A stretch of DNA of 64,000 nucleotides from Diphasiastrum complanatum (Eukaryota; Streptophyta; Lycopodiopsida; Lycopodiales; Lycopodiaceae), in the NCBI GenBank assembly GCA_029204225.1, contig CM055098.1, positions 48,385,247 to 48,449,246 of the forward strand, in the 5' to 3' direction. This document shows, piece by piece, positions 1-12,500 of the stretch (positions are counted from its first letter, which is position 1; every line of letters starts with the position of its first letter). Position numbers and translations under genes: made by a program. The notes beneath the pieces are model-generated. The model saw only the letters and a program-made list of their open reading frames with translations, searched no databases and was not told the origin of the DNA.

Positions 1-968
1 TGATAGAGCAAACGTCTGCTAAGCCCCTTTGAGGATCTCAAGCTGGTCTGTGAGGTGTTCACTTGCTCTCTAAGGCAAGTGGTGCGAAGTAGCTTTGCAG
101 TGGGTCGTGTGAAAGAAGGATCTATGGCAGCTATAGCTGCCACAACATCCCTGAAGACTCGAGTGTCGGTGATGGAGAATGGTAGGTTCAGGTTATAAAA
201 CATCTGAGAAATTGCATTTGATGCATTCTTCTGGGCCGTCTGCCTGACACTCTGTGGGATAGTGTGCTGTCTAAGATTAACCCATGGGCGAGGTGGTATG
301 GTGTGAGTGGACGTGCAATGGAGGGTGATGCTGCTATGGTAAATGCTGTGCAAGGACCTGGGTTGTTTGCTGCACTTGATGGAACAGATAGGTCTGACAT
401 GGAGGAAGGTGGGTGTGCAGGACCTTCAAACTCCCCATCATCGAACATGTCCTTTGATGGCTCACCAAGGAGGGGTGTGGGGTCCCTCAATCTCTGAAAG
501 AGGCCACCTAGTGGGCCCTCTGGATGTGCGGCTGCAGAAGGGTGTGTAGATGTGGCTGGTGGTCTATGTGATGAAGAGGGCCTGGCTGATGGTGGAGGTC
601 TATGTGAGAAGGAGGGCACATGAGGTGGTGGAGGTGCAAAAGCGGCTGGTGGTCTATGTGATGAAGAGGGCACAGAGGCTGGGGGAGGTGCAAGTGGAGG
701 TGCTCAACTAGTCGATGGAGTTGTGGTAGGAGCGGCTGGTGCCGTATGGCCATGTGTCGTGACGCTTGTCCCAATACAGAGGTGCTTGCGCAACTTCTGC
801 CCTAGTAGCCCCTTGCAAATGGGCTTTAGACCTGGTTAGGTTCCCCGACCTCTCCTCTCCATAATATCGACAACGCCATTGCCTGGCTCCTATGCCAGTA
901 TGCAACTGTCCCTCAACCATGTCTACCTCCCCCACAATGACGTTAAAAGGAACTACACAAAAGACCAA
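1..968 (-). pseudogene. hAT-family transposase remnant, cut by the left window edge
   Basis: Minus-strand remnant of a plant hAT transposase. At about 708-968 the translation holds a degenerate BED zinc finger: W-R-C-R-Y-Y-G, then GNLTRSKAHL with the spacing of the usual W.C.yCG...G..tRlk.HL pattern; the second zinc cysteine is a tyrosine. A Pro/Ser/His-rich linker follows (about 250-670). From about 200 down to base 1, in another frame, the translation reads AISQMFYNLNLPFSITDTRVF and continues RDVVAAIAAIDPSFTRPTAKLLR. This is the DUF659 block that follows the BED finger in plant hAT transposases. At least one frameshift separates finger and DUF659. The catalytic and dimerisation domains would lie left of the window. 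It probably sits in an intron or the 5' flank of the HIT gene. I see no intact frame. Confidence 0.7.
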
Positions 969-1126
969 TTAAAAAAGACTAGACAAAAAACGTAATTTTC
1001 TTTCACAAACTATGATATCAAAACGAAAAAAAAAAACAAACAGTATCCAACACTTTCAAATATCCTTTGATAGACAGTGACATGCATTATTGTAGACCCT
1101 AAATCCTAAAAATCGAAAACTTATGA

Positions 1127-1729
1127 AGGTCACCCATAGAACTAATGAACCGTTATCGGTTCACCACGGTTCTGAGAACCGTACAGTGAACCGTATGGTT
1201 CTTAAAATTTTTTGCCCAGAACTGTGGTGAACCGTACTGAATAATTAATTAATTAATTTTTTTTTTTGGTTTCGCCCCCAAAAATAACCCAAAAATATGC
1301 AAAAAAAGGGCCAAAATAATCTGTGAAATCTGTGAATTCTGTGAAATCGTCTGTGTATCATCTGTCAAATGACTTAAATCATCTGTATCATCTGTGAAAT
1401 CATCTGTATCATCTGTCAAATCATCTGCACACCATGTGAAATCTGTGAAATCCGTCAAATCAGTGATGAATTCAGATGATTTCACATCTGTCAAATTATC
1501 TGTATCATATGTCAAATCATCTGTACATCATGTGAAATCTGTCAAATCTGTATCATCTGTGAAATCTATGAAATCTATGAAATCATCTGTGAAATCTGTG
1601 AATTTGGAAATTAATTAATTATTTAATTAAATAGAGGAACCGTACCAAGGTTCAAGGAACCGTGGTACAGTTCCTTCCACGGTTCCCAGGATCCACGGTT
1701 CTGGGAACCGTGGGTTCTATGAGGTCACC
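1127..1729. mobile_element. Non-autonomous hAT-like element (MITE) with GAACCGT arms and ACAGAT-repeat core
   Basis: The element proper is 1135-1721. It begins CATAGAAC and ends GTTCTATG (inverted repeat) and is flanked by an exact 8-bp duplication AGGTCACC at 1127-1134 and 1722-1729, as expected for hAT insertion. Both arms carry repeated GAACCGT/ACGGTTC words and a TAATTAATTAATT stretch. The core (about 1320-1610) is an irregular tandem array of ATCTGTGAAATC-like units. No coding capacity. It lies in what is probably the intron before the first visible HIT exon. Confidence 0.8.
1320..1610. repeat. Irregular ATCTGTGAAATC tandem array inside the MITE
   Basis: About 290 bp of imperfect 9-12 bp units built on (T)CATCTGT(G/C)AAAT. 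It gives spurious Val-Lys-Ser-rich open frames on + and Thr-Asp-rich ones on -. Bounded on each side by the TAATTAATT part of the arms. Confidence 0.85.
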
Positions 1730-2343
1730 ACATCCCAGTGACTTGGCCATTTCAGAAATTACAAGTAAAAGCTATAACAACAAGTTATTAAAAAAGCAGT
1801 AAAAGAAAACTCTAATCAAGTTCTATTTTTTGTTGATATGAAAGTTTGTCTTGTATTGTGTTGTTTGGGTTGTCTCATGATTTGATGGTCAACATTCTCC
1901 TCGTTGACTTTTTTAAAGGATTCTAGTCACTTTAATATGAATTTGTGGCATTCAATACATGCTGTTCCAAAAGATTGAGGATTTAAGTCACAAAGTTTTG
2001 TTTAACTATGTATCTTGCTTTCTATTTAAGTTTTTTGGAAAACAAGAATGGCAACTACAACTCAATCTTGATCTATTCCATCTAAAAGAAGAACTGAACA
2101 ACTGAAAGCAAACTGTGAAATGAGAGCCTTGCCCTAACTAGCTGACATAAGTTGAATGGACTTCAAAGATTCCAAGTGCGTTTTTGATTGTGAAGTCATT
2201 ATGAGTGGTTCTAGACCTTGTAGACTTGCCAATCTTTTCTTCACAATTATTGTCTTGTTGCATCTAGGTGGAGAAACCATTGATGCATTTTTTGGTTGTG
2301 GTTTCCTTCTGTGCATATTGACAAGTTGGTTTTCATTTTGCAG
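1730..2343 (+). other. HINT3: HIT gene intron, 3' end; no other feature seen
   Basis: AT-rich single-copy-looking sequence without a convincing exon, ending in the acceptor TTTTGCAG at 2336-2343. I looked for the upstream HIT exons (zinc-like Cys motif and ILDxxPxxxGH block) and did not find them, so they should lie left of the window. Confidence 0.5.
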
Positions 2344-2410
2344 GTAGCAGCAGCTATGTGTGCTGTAATCCCGTTGATAAGTAGGGTTCTTATGGATGCA
2401 ACACAACGTG
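2344..2410 (+). CDS. HINT3: HIT gene exon (first visible)
   Basis: 67 nt after acceptor TTTTGCAG, ending at donor GTATTG. Encodes VAAAMCAVIPLISRVLMDAT plus Q-R and the first base of an Asp codon, completed by the next exon 12 kb away. This is the helix preceding the substrate-binding NNG motif. Confidence 0.8.
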
Positions 2411-3526
2411 GTATTGATCTAGCCTAGGTTGCTCCTTGGAGAGCTTATTGTCGTGTGAGAGGCATATGCGTAGATGCTTTTACTTGTTCTCAAGTGGTAG
2501 AACATCAACTATGTTACAATAAATTGTTGTAAGAATTTTAGGAGTATTAGGTAAGTCATTTAATTGTTGATGGTCATCATTGAGATTGAGGCGTTTTTGC
2601 ATGTTGTCTCTTTTGGTGTGTTTCTTCAAATAGAATTCTATAAGATTATATCTCCATTGCAATAAAATTCTTCGCCTCGTAATTTTTTAAAGTGCCTTGT
2701 GTATCCTTTATCTCTACCAATTTCACAATATAGCCAAGAAGGCATCCATGCAACAATGTTAGAATCATAGTTGTAGCGAATCGCGATTCGCTGGGTCTGC
2801 GATTCGCGGGTCGCTATTCACGACCCAGAATTGCAATTTTTTTTTTTTGGAAAAATAGCTTGTTGCTGAAATTTTTTTAGGGGATCAATGGTCAAACCAG
2901 CGTTTTGCCTCTCAGAAGTGCAGTAGATGAGGCACAAACAGATCTTATTTTCAGTAGCTATCCGGTTGTCATTTGCTCTGGTTTTCAGTAAATGTTAATG
3001 CTATAGTTTGGACTATCAACTGTATGGATGATGATCGCTTTTGCAATTGGTTCATTGGATTCGTGAGTGCAATGTACATACAGTTGAGGGCATAAATACG
3101 AGGAACGGGGGGTCCGGGGGGCGGTACCCGGTGGGGGGTTTGGGGGGCAACGCCTCCCAACGGCGGGGTCCGGGGGCTGCCGATAGACCACGGCCCCGAC
3201 GGTAAGGCCTCTTCATGATTTGGCCTTCCAACTCCCCGAGTGAAAACACACTTTTTGGTGTTTCGCACCCAAAACAGTCGGCAAACTACACAATCATAAT
3301 CCCCTCGATCAGAGCTTTCATCTGATACCCATATTGCCTAAAAAAATTTCAAAAAAAAAAATCGATTCTACACGATTATGGGAAAATCCCGAATCGCGAA
3401 TTGGAATCGCGATTCTGATCGCAATTTAGAATCGCGATTCTGATCGCGACTCAGAATCGCGCTGCAACTATGGCTTAGAATTGGTCTCAAAAGAAGTGGG
3501 ATCTTTCCCATTTATATTGAAATCTT

Positions 3527-3561
<35 letters not shown>

Positions 3562-6500
3562 GGAGGGCATTGGTCTGTATGCTGATCTTTCTATAGATAT
3601 TATTAGATTTGCTGATCAAGGGCACTTTAATGCTAGAATCTCTGCACGACTTTCATGATGCTGCTGATCAGTTACGTATATGAGGCATTGATTGTGATGA
3701 CATATGAGTTACTAGGATTTCAGCCGATTCACATGGACCCATCATTGGATATGGAGAGTACTTGTTGCAGCTTGGTGAAGCCCATGAGTTAGCCAGTTAC
3801 AATGGCCTAGCTTGTTGGCCTGATTCGAGCAGCTACACGTGCCCCATCCCCACAGTGGTTATGAGCGAGTTCTGGGTTGGTTTCGGAGTGATATCAGCAT
3901 CTCAGACTAGATATGGAGCACCATTGGGGTGAAGCAAGGTTGCTCCCTCTCCCCCACACTCTTTGGATTGTATATTGATGAGCTTGAGAGAGTCATTTAG
4001 CAATGTGGTGATACAAGTTGCAGGCTTTGTGACATGCTGATTGCCATCCTTCTTTATGTAGATGATGTGGCTCTAGTTTCTCCGACTAGAGAGGGCTTAT
4101 AGAGGCAGTTAGACAGTCTTCATGCTTTTTGTACCAGATGGGGTTTGAGGGTTAATATTGTGAAGACCAAGGTTATGGTCTTCAACACATCCAAGGCATT
4201 CATGCATTGACATGAGCTTATCTTTGACAGACAGCCACCGGAGGTTGCATCATCTTGCACTTACTTAGGTGTCCTCTTTATTGGTCCTGTATTTGCTATG
4301 AGACAGGCTGCTACAACTAGACTTGAGAATGGACATGCTTCCCTTGTACAACTAGAGAGGTTATGCTTTCGGAGATTTATTCGGGATGCCCCGAGTAAGT
4401 GTCAGCTTTTTGATACTCTTGTTACCCCTGCCACATTATATGCAATAGAGGCATGGTGTACATGTCTCTCATTTGATTGGGCCAATATCTCGCGCATGCA
4501 GATCCTTATGCTATCACATATGATACGGGCTAAGCCATCCGTTCCACATCAGATCAGTTTAGTTGAGTTGTTTCACCCATTTAACTTGATGCCATTTTTT
4601 GACTTATCACCTATATTCAGAGAGTTAGGTTATTCCCATTGGATGATCAGAGGTGTACACAGGTAGCACTTACCTCATCTCAGCATCCTCATACTCAGGG
4701 CTTCCAGTTGTCATGGTTTTCTCAGGCCTCTTGTTTACTTGACACACTTGGCATTTTTTGTCATGGACCTTCCATTGGGTACCCACGACTACATCAGACG
4801 ATTTCTATACAGAGCATATTTGAGTCGAGTGTGGTAGGGCCACCTTGGGGTCAAACTCTACTTCTATCGGACTCACTTCTTGGAGTCACATCACCTTATG
4901 ATTGAGAGTGGGCGTTTTCAGAGTACCCCACAGGAGGAGCAGATTTGCCTGGGGTGCTCATTATCCGAGATAGAGTCTGAGGAGCACTTCTTATTCAGAT
5001 GTCCAGCATGCTACGAGATCAGAGGGAGATATCACTGTCTTTTTTGAGATGCACCTGTCACTCTACGGTTGATTATAGCATATGAGGATCCACGTTGTGT
5101 GGCCCTCATAATCAGAGAGATGTTACTTCTACGACAGGATCTATCTCAGCCAGCTCAGTCTAGTGACTAGTCACCTTGACACATAGCTCCAGATCACATC
5201 CTTCTTTTCTCGTAGGAGATCACGACATGATCCAGATTCAGGGGATAGTGAGATCGATGGTGACTCTTGACACAGAGACGTGAGACGGCGTATCATCTAG
5301 ATTGTTGTTGCTTGTGGGATCACTGGTATGAGGAGACACACTTCACAAACAACCTCCAAGACGACATCGTCAGCACACACTACCTCTAGCTACAGTTTCC
5401 AGTACGTCTTTCTTCAGTGGCAGTAGGAATTGATTGATTTTATGATTTTATGATGACCATATACATGTCTACCATCACCACCATCATACATTAGTAGTCA
5501 GTAGTTATTAGCAGTTATCGAACATTAGTAGCTACTAGATGATGTTTTTAGTAGGTACATTTCATATATGTTTTCTTTATCGTTATCGAAGACGTTTTAC
5601 ACGCTCCTATTTGCACCACACACTTGATATGTACTTTCTGTCTTATATGCCTTTTGGCATGGAAAAGACGTTAATAAAGCTCTCTCTCTCTCTCTCTCTC
5701 TCTCGCGATGGAGATGGCGAGGGCGCTGCAGTAGGAGTGGTCCTTGTCTATGGCCAAGAAAGGTAAGGGGAGCCCACGCTCCCCCCCCTCACGGACTTCT
5801 ACTCGTGGCCAGATGGCTCCTTCACCATCACTGAGTAGCCAGGAGCCTCCATCGCGAGTCTCTACAGATTTGCTAAGTGGCCAGGTATCGCGGGTCTCCA
5901 CAGATCAGGAGCCTCCATCGCGGGTCTCCACGGTTGACACATCGCTAACCAGCCAGGTATCGCGGGTCTCTACACCATCGCTAGCTGGCCAGGTCTCTCC
6001 ACCGCGGATCTCCACCGATGAAACCAGCTCCATCGCTCCACCAGCTCCACTGATGAAACCAGCTCCATCTCTGATGTCCACCAGCGCTGCATACAGATGA
6101 GCGAGCTCGCTATATTTGGATTTAGGTGGACCGGACTTTGATGGGATTGACCCGTGACCCCTTTCTGGCCATTTGTTATTTTCCACCAGACACCTCAGTT
6201 TTCACAGCAGATGAGGAGTCACCTTATATGGGTATCTCTTCAGACATTATCCGATATGAGGAGCGGGGTTATGTTCTTTTAGCTGGCGACTTTAATGCCA
6301 GGATTGGGTCCAGGCAGACAGAGTTCCGTAGAGCAGAGGATGATCCACAGCGGATACATGCTTTAGACTGGGATGATCTTGGTCTCCGGCGACGATCAGC
6401 AGATGCCGAGGGTCCAGTTACTGCATACGGAGAGCAGATGCTTCAGGTGGGCGAGGCTCATGGATTGGCCATTTATAATGGCTTATTGCAGTGGCCTGAT

Positions 6501-9500
6501 TCAGGTGACTTTACTTGTTTTCCACACAGTGGAGGGAGTAGTGTTGTTGACTATTTCATGGGATTGCCGTCTCTCCTCCCCTTCATTTCATCTTTCCTGG
6601 TTTACCGTACCACTTTGTCTGACCACTCATACCTCTCTCTCTCTCTATTGGCCTTCTTCACACCCCATGTACTAATACCGTAACTCTTGGCAACAAAACA
6701 GTGTACCGCTATCATCCTCAAAACACCCCAAGGTACAAGGAAGCATTATCTGACCTCCTGACTCATTTCCCTTACGACGATACTTTGACGGACCAGTCTC
6801 TTTTTCTTGTCCGAACCTTGCATATCGCTGCATCCCTTGCTTTCCCATCTCCACGGCCCAAGCACTTACGACATAATCGACCACACAACCCTTGGTATGA
6901 CCACGAGTGTAACCAACTTCATCTGGACTTGATTCATGCTGCCACTTTCCCCATATGGTAAAGGACTTATCTCGTGTATACCGTAGAACCACCCGAAAAA
7001 AGAAAATTACTTACGAAATCGGCCAGGGGAAGAAGATGATGGACCTTCTCTTTAGCTCCTCGTCGCGATCATTTTGGCAAAAATTCCTCTCACGGGAGAC
7101 CTCCACCCCAGATCACAGATCTTAGCACATGGGTAACCTATGCCACATCGTTGTACACTGTTCCTGACACCCCTCCACTTCCTACACATACCTACACATG
7201 TACTTCTGATATATTCTCTCCAGCCATAGTAGAAGAGGCCATTGACCGATTAAATCTACATAAGGCCAAGGATATTGATGATTTAGAAGTTGAACTTTTG
7301 AAGCAAGCTGCTGACATTCTCTCACCCTTCCTCTCTCTCCTCTTTAACTGCTCTATCACATCTGGTTTCCCGTCACCCTGGTCCACAAACCTTATCCATC
7401 CTATCCATAAAGGTGGTGATCCCATGAAAGCCGACAACTATCGTACCATCATGATCAGTCACCTCTTTGCCAAGGTTTATGGTTCTATTCTTCAGTCAGA
7501 GATTAGTACAGAGATGGATACCCTAGCACTGCATGCCATAGGTCAGGCAGGTTTCAGACCAGGATATACCACATCAGATCATATTTTCACCCTGTGATCC
7601 ATCATTGAGGAAGCTAAGGCCAGGAGAGAGCGTGTATATTGCTGCTTTGTGGATTTCCGCAAGGCCTTTGACTCTGTGCCTCGACATCTACTGATACAGA
7701 GACTTCGGGACCGTGGCCTCCAAGAGGATATCATACAGGCAGTTGTGGCATTGTACAGACCGGTTATTGGTCGTATCCGAGTATCAGGAGTTGTATCACT
7801 AGAGATAGAGAGTACCATTGGGGTTAAGCAGGGATGTCCTCTCTCTCCTAAACTCTTTGGTTTATATATAGACGAGCTTGAGCAGGTCATACAGACAGAG
7901 GGAGGTGAGGGATGCACATTGGGTGACCTCGTTATCACTATCCTATTATATGCTGATGATGTGGTTTTGCTTTTGAGGACGAGGGAAGGTTTGCAGCGGC
8001 ATCTTGACGCGCTTCACTCTTTTTGTACTCAGTGGGGATTATCAGTGAATGTGGCCAAAACCAAAGTTATGGTAGTTAACACCTCTAGATCCTTCATGAT
8101 GCGACAAGTGCTTTTATGGGAGGAGCATCCACTTGAGGTAGTTGACTCCTACACATACCTAGGGTTGGTATTTTCTGGTCCCACTTTCAGCATGCGACAG
8201 GCGACATTTTCCCGACTACAGAAGGGTTATGCATCGTTGGTAGAGTTGGAGAGATTATGTTTCAGCTCACATGTTAGAGATGCGACTAGTAGGTGCCGAC
8301 TCTTTGACACTATGGTCGTTCCCTTAGCTCTATATGCATCAGAGACATGGAGTACTGGCTTGACGGCTACCGAGTGGCGCATCTCACGACTTCAGATTCA
8401 TATGCTCTCTCAGATGATACGGGCTAAGCCCTCTATCCCACATCATATTATATTGGCAGAGTTTGTCGTCCCCCCTATTCAGATAGAGGCACTGTTCCAT
8501 ATTGTCACATTCATACAGCGCCTAGAGGATCTCCAGGGTAGAGGCACACACTATGCTGCAGCAGCTCTGTCGTCCTCCCAGCACCTACACTCTGAGGGGC
8601 ACTCCTTCTTGTCACTGACTACGGATAGTGATGGGTCAGTTCCGAGTTTCCTCTCACCAATTAGCCATTGAGATTGGTAGATACAGGGGCATTCCGAGAG
8701 ACGCGCAGATTCGTAGTATGTGTGACCTACATGATATAGAGGATGAGTTTCATTTTCTCTTCAGATGCCCAGCTTACTATGAGATTCGAGGGAGATACTA
8801 CTGCTTGTTTCGAGACCATCCACTTGCACTCTCTGCCTTGATATTGTATAAGGACTCCAGATGTGTTGCACCTCCCCCTTGATACAACTGAGCATACAGG
8901 AGTGTCTATCCCGTCGGAGACAGAGGCAGGAGAGTAGTGACTCTGATGGAGAGGCTGAGATTCCAGATGCCACCATACAGAACGCAGCTCACACAGAGAT
9001 AGTGCCACAACATACTTTACATCATTTTTTCACAACAGAGAGACATCTATCATGCTTGACTCACCTTGTGCATAGCACTATTTCCTGTTTTATTGTAATT
9101 TCTCCTGATTTTCTCTCGTAATAACATCTATATGACCCTACGAAATGTCTGCTGTGGTTGTATTGTCACTATCATAGTCTAGTTTTTGAAACTCTCTAGT
9201 AGAATCGATAGCAAAGTCATAATAGCATTAGAATCATTCACAAGAGAGCCTATTAAAGCCATATGCTCCAGTAATGACTTGAGATTATGCACATTCACAG
9301 TCATAGACTATTCATCCATCCTGAAAGGAAAGAATCTCTTTCTCAATAACAGCCTCAAACTTACATCTGGGACTTCGTTAAGTCTATTTGTCACTTGGCG
9401 TTCAAAGTGGTCTGCGGTTCTCTAGGCCTAACCCCTCTTTGATGTGCAATGGTCGGTGGCCGATGTTCGACTTGCCTTATGGTAGTAGAAGATGTGCGAA

Positions 9501-12500
9501 CGGGGAGTGTATATGATGATGTGCCCAGTCTCTCCCCACCTGTGCTAGGACTTGCATTTGAAGGTGATGCACCACTGATCGATGATCCCGAGGGTCATGA
9601 AGCATCAATGGCTTGGGTGTTGGCGGCTGTAGGAATATTAGTCCTAGATACCTTCTGTGGCTAGGCCGTGCACTTGTATTCTCACTGCTATGTAAACCTT
9701 TGTGGCTAGGCCCTGCTCTTGTATCCTCACTGCTATGTACCTCTTTGTGGTTGGGCCTTGTACCCTAGCTTTGAGAGCCCTGTCTTGGTTGCCGAAAAAA
9801 AGCTTGGAGTTGCTCTCAGTGGCTGGGTGGATGATCCATCAGCTCCATGTGTCTTGCAGTCTATGTATCTCAACATTTGCAATGGTGCTGCACACAGCTA
9901 GGCCCATCCCTTGCCCATTTGGCCCGATAACATCTCCATCTGGTGGCACTTGAACCATGGGACTTAGCCACATCCCCCTGTATAAGGTCAACCTCTGGCC
10001 ACATGCCGCTATCGACAACCGACATTGTGACCTATGTGCTATCAGCCCTACAATAGCTCAAAACCTTGCAAAAGATGCACAAATCTTGCAAAGATTAAGT
10101 ACATTGCATCGATAATATCCAGATGTGCATTCTGTAACATTTTACACCCCTCACATCTAATGCAAACTCTAAACTTTGAAACCAAGTCTTTTGTTTAACT
10201 AACGCAGTCGACATTGAATGACTTTAGCATAAGTTGCTATGTATGAGATCAGACATTCCTGGCATTCTTATGGGTGTGAAGAAACAGTTCAACATCTTAG
10301 GATACGTCAATCGGATCTCTACAACTTAGTTTACAAAATAGGGCTAAAAATGACACAAAAGTGAGCATCACATACATAACTTGCTATACGTGCTGTAACG
10401 GCCAAATCATCATTCTTGGCATTCTTGTAGGCATGAAGAAACATTGTCTAGCATCTTACAACACATCAATCGGATCTCCACAACTTAGTTCACAAAAAAG
10501 GGCTAAAAAAGACAAAAATTGAGCATCCATTCTTCCTTTCTTAACTTGATGTATGTGTTATAAACGCCAAGGCTAACATTTTTGGCATTCTTGTAGGCAT
10601 GAAGAAACACAGTCTAGCATCTTACGGCATGTCAATAAGATCCTTGCAACTCAGTTTCCAAAGTAGGGCTAAAAAAGTCTTGAAAAGAGAGCACCACATC
10701 CATAAGTTAACGTACGTGCGATAACAGGCATTTTTGGCATTCTTGTAGGCATGAGGGAACGTAGTCTAGCACCTTACAACACCTAAATCAGATACCTACA
10801 ATCATATGTGGGACTACCAAAAAACAAGTTCTGATGATTTTGCACTCCACGCTCACTTGCCATGCTTGACACCGTGCCCATCGTGTCCCTCTTGTCCGCA
10901 ATAGATACTCGTGAGATGCTTGATTGCCTAAATCTGTGCAATATGATTTTATTTATAGATCTTTATACCTCAAAATGTGCATCGGAAAATGGAAAAGTAA
11001 AGCAAAATTTGTTTTAGCATTCTGGAACACAGTCTGCTGCATCTATGTTGTTGTCTAGTAACTCACTTTATATAACCACCACTGCGCTTCAAAATAAATG
11101 TGTATTACCGATGTAGATCCCTTTCTTTCCGAAGTGCCTTAATAATCTTGTTGTTCCGTTTACCTCGATCTTCCTTCGAAATTACCTCGCTTTTTCTTTC
11201 ATCATGCTGCCTTTTTGTTTTGATCCTTGGACTTTGGCACTGATACTTATGATGAAGACTTTAGCCTTGAGATCAAAGTTCCAGGGTGCTTAGATAAATC
11301 ATACAATACAATAGATAACTTCACCAACTTCTATTAACTGGTCCCTGATGCCCTTAGCAATTGTCTATTCCTCTATGGTCGAATTTGAAGAACTTACACT
11401 CAAATTCCAAGGCTTGTTTCCGAAGTGGAGAACTCTAAATGCATTGGCTGTCTCATATAATTGGTTTTATCATATCTTAAGTTCTATTGTAGTCTTAGCT
11501 TCCTTGATGTATTGTATTGCAATATCTTTAATCGATATGTTGATGTACACATGCGCATTTGACATAGTGAATCTCCAAATATTGTAATTGGTACTATCCA
11601 ATTTACTATTTTCAGCCGTGTATTTATTGAGACTTGCCATAGTTGATCACTGTGTGGTGTATTTCCAAGAAACTGTCAAATCTCTCAAAATTGCCCAAAA
11701 AACAAAGTCCATTTGCCTGCTACTATATCGTGCACTTACCACAAACACTTGGAAAACTGACCAGAAATATACCAAACTCAATACTCGCTTTGCATGACCC
11801 TGCTTCCATTGGAGGAAAACTTCAGGAAATCACCAGAGAAGTAATCAAATTAGATTAATATCATAGATATTAATACTCAAAATTTGCCAATAATACCTCA
11901 GAAAAACCGCTTTTTGCTATGGATCAATTTCACTCAAGCTGGTTATTCCTTGATTTGACCAGCTACTGCTCGAGTTAAAACTTTCCTGCAATTAATTCAA
12001 TCAAATCTGCATGGTGCCTCAGGGATAATCAGCCCGATAAAACAGAATTTAAGCAAACAATAAGAGTTATGATTGGCCTCCAATGAAATTCAGCCTCCAA
12101 TGACCTCTGAGCTACCTCGAGCTATTGATAGTCTCCACAATTCATGCGTCAATAGCTGATCCCAAGCTGAGACCAGCTCCCCATACCATGCTGCAACAAA
12201 ATTTCCAATTGCTTGTTATATTGCTTTTGAAGTAGATGAGTACAATATTGTACAATAGATCTCTCCCTCCTTGAGGTAGATAGCATAAATTAGGATTGAT
12301 ATCTGTACAACACATTCGCTTGCTTCTAGACAAGATCGATCCATCCTTGATCCACACAATTATATTGAATCGTTATGAAAGTACTATAGAATTGAATCCT
12401 TCACCAACCGACCTTGGAAATCATGATCTTTGATACCATTCTAGAACTCAAGCAAAGGAGTGAGAAATCAAGCATCAGATCAACCGATATATAAGTTTTC

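Larger units (their letters stand above)
5705..9121 (+). mobile_element. APE-type LINE copy 2, nearly full ORF2, degraded
   Basis: Starts immediately after the (TC)n. At 5753-6100 is a Ser/Pro/Thr-rich ORF1 N-terminus (MAKKGKGSPRSPPSRTSTRG) with repeated SRVST words. The ORF1 coiled coil and RRM seen in copy 3 are missing. From about 6108: EEP endonuclease (GDFNAR near 6285; SDH near 6617). From 7151 to 8671: reverse transcriptase. From 8700: zinc finger and C-terminal tail with PIP box at 9008-9031. Frameshifts near 6690, 6965 and 8660 and a stop at 7597 make it inactive. It lacks the family's terminal hairpin and (TC)n tail, so the 3' end is truncated or diverged. It lies in the same HIT intron as copy 1. 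Confidence 0.88.

Noticed and set aside
188-673. 161-codon Pro/Ser/His-rich frame as an independent gene
   Set aside because: It is the low-complexity linker of the hAT transposase remnant, lying between its BED finger and DUF659 region.
1249-1618. Open frames rich in Thr-Asp (-) and Val-Lys-Ser (+)
   Set aside because: Translation of the ATCTGTGAAATC array inside the MITE; no start context or conservation.
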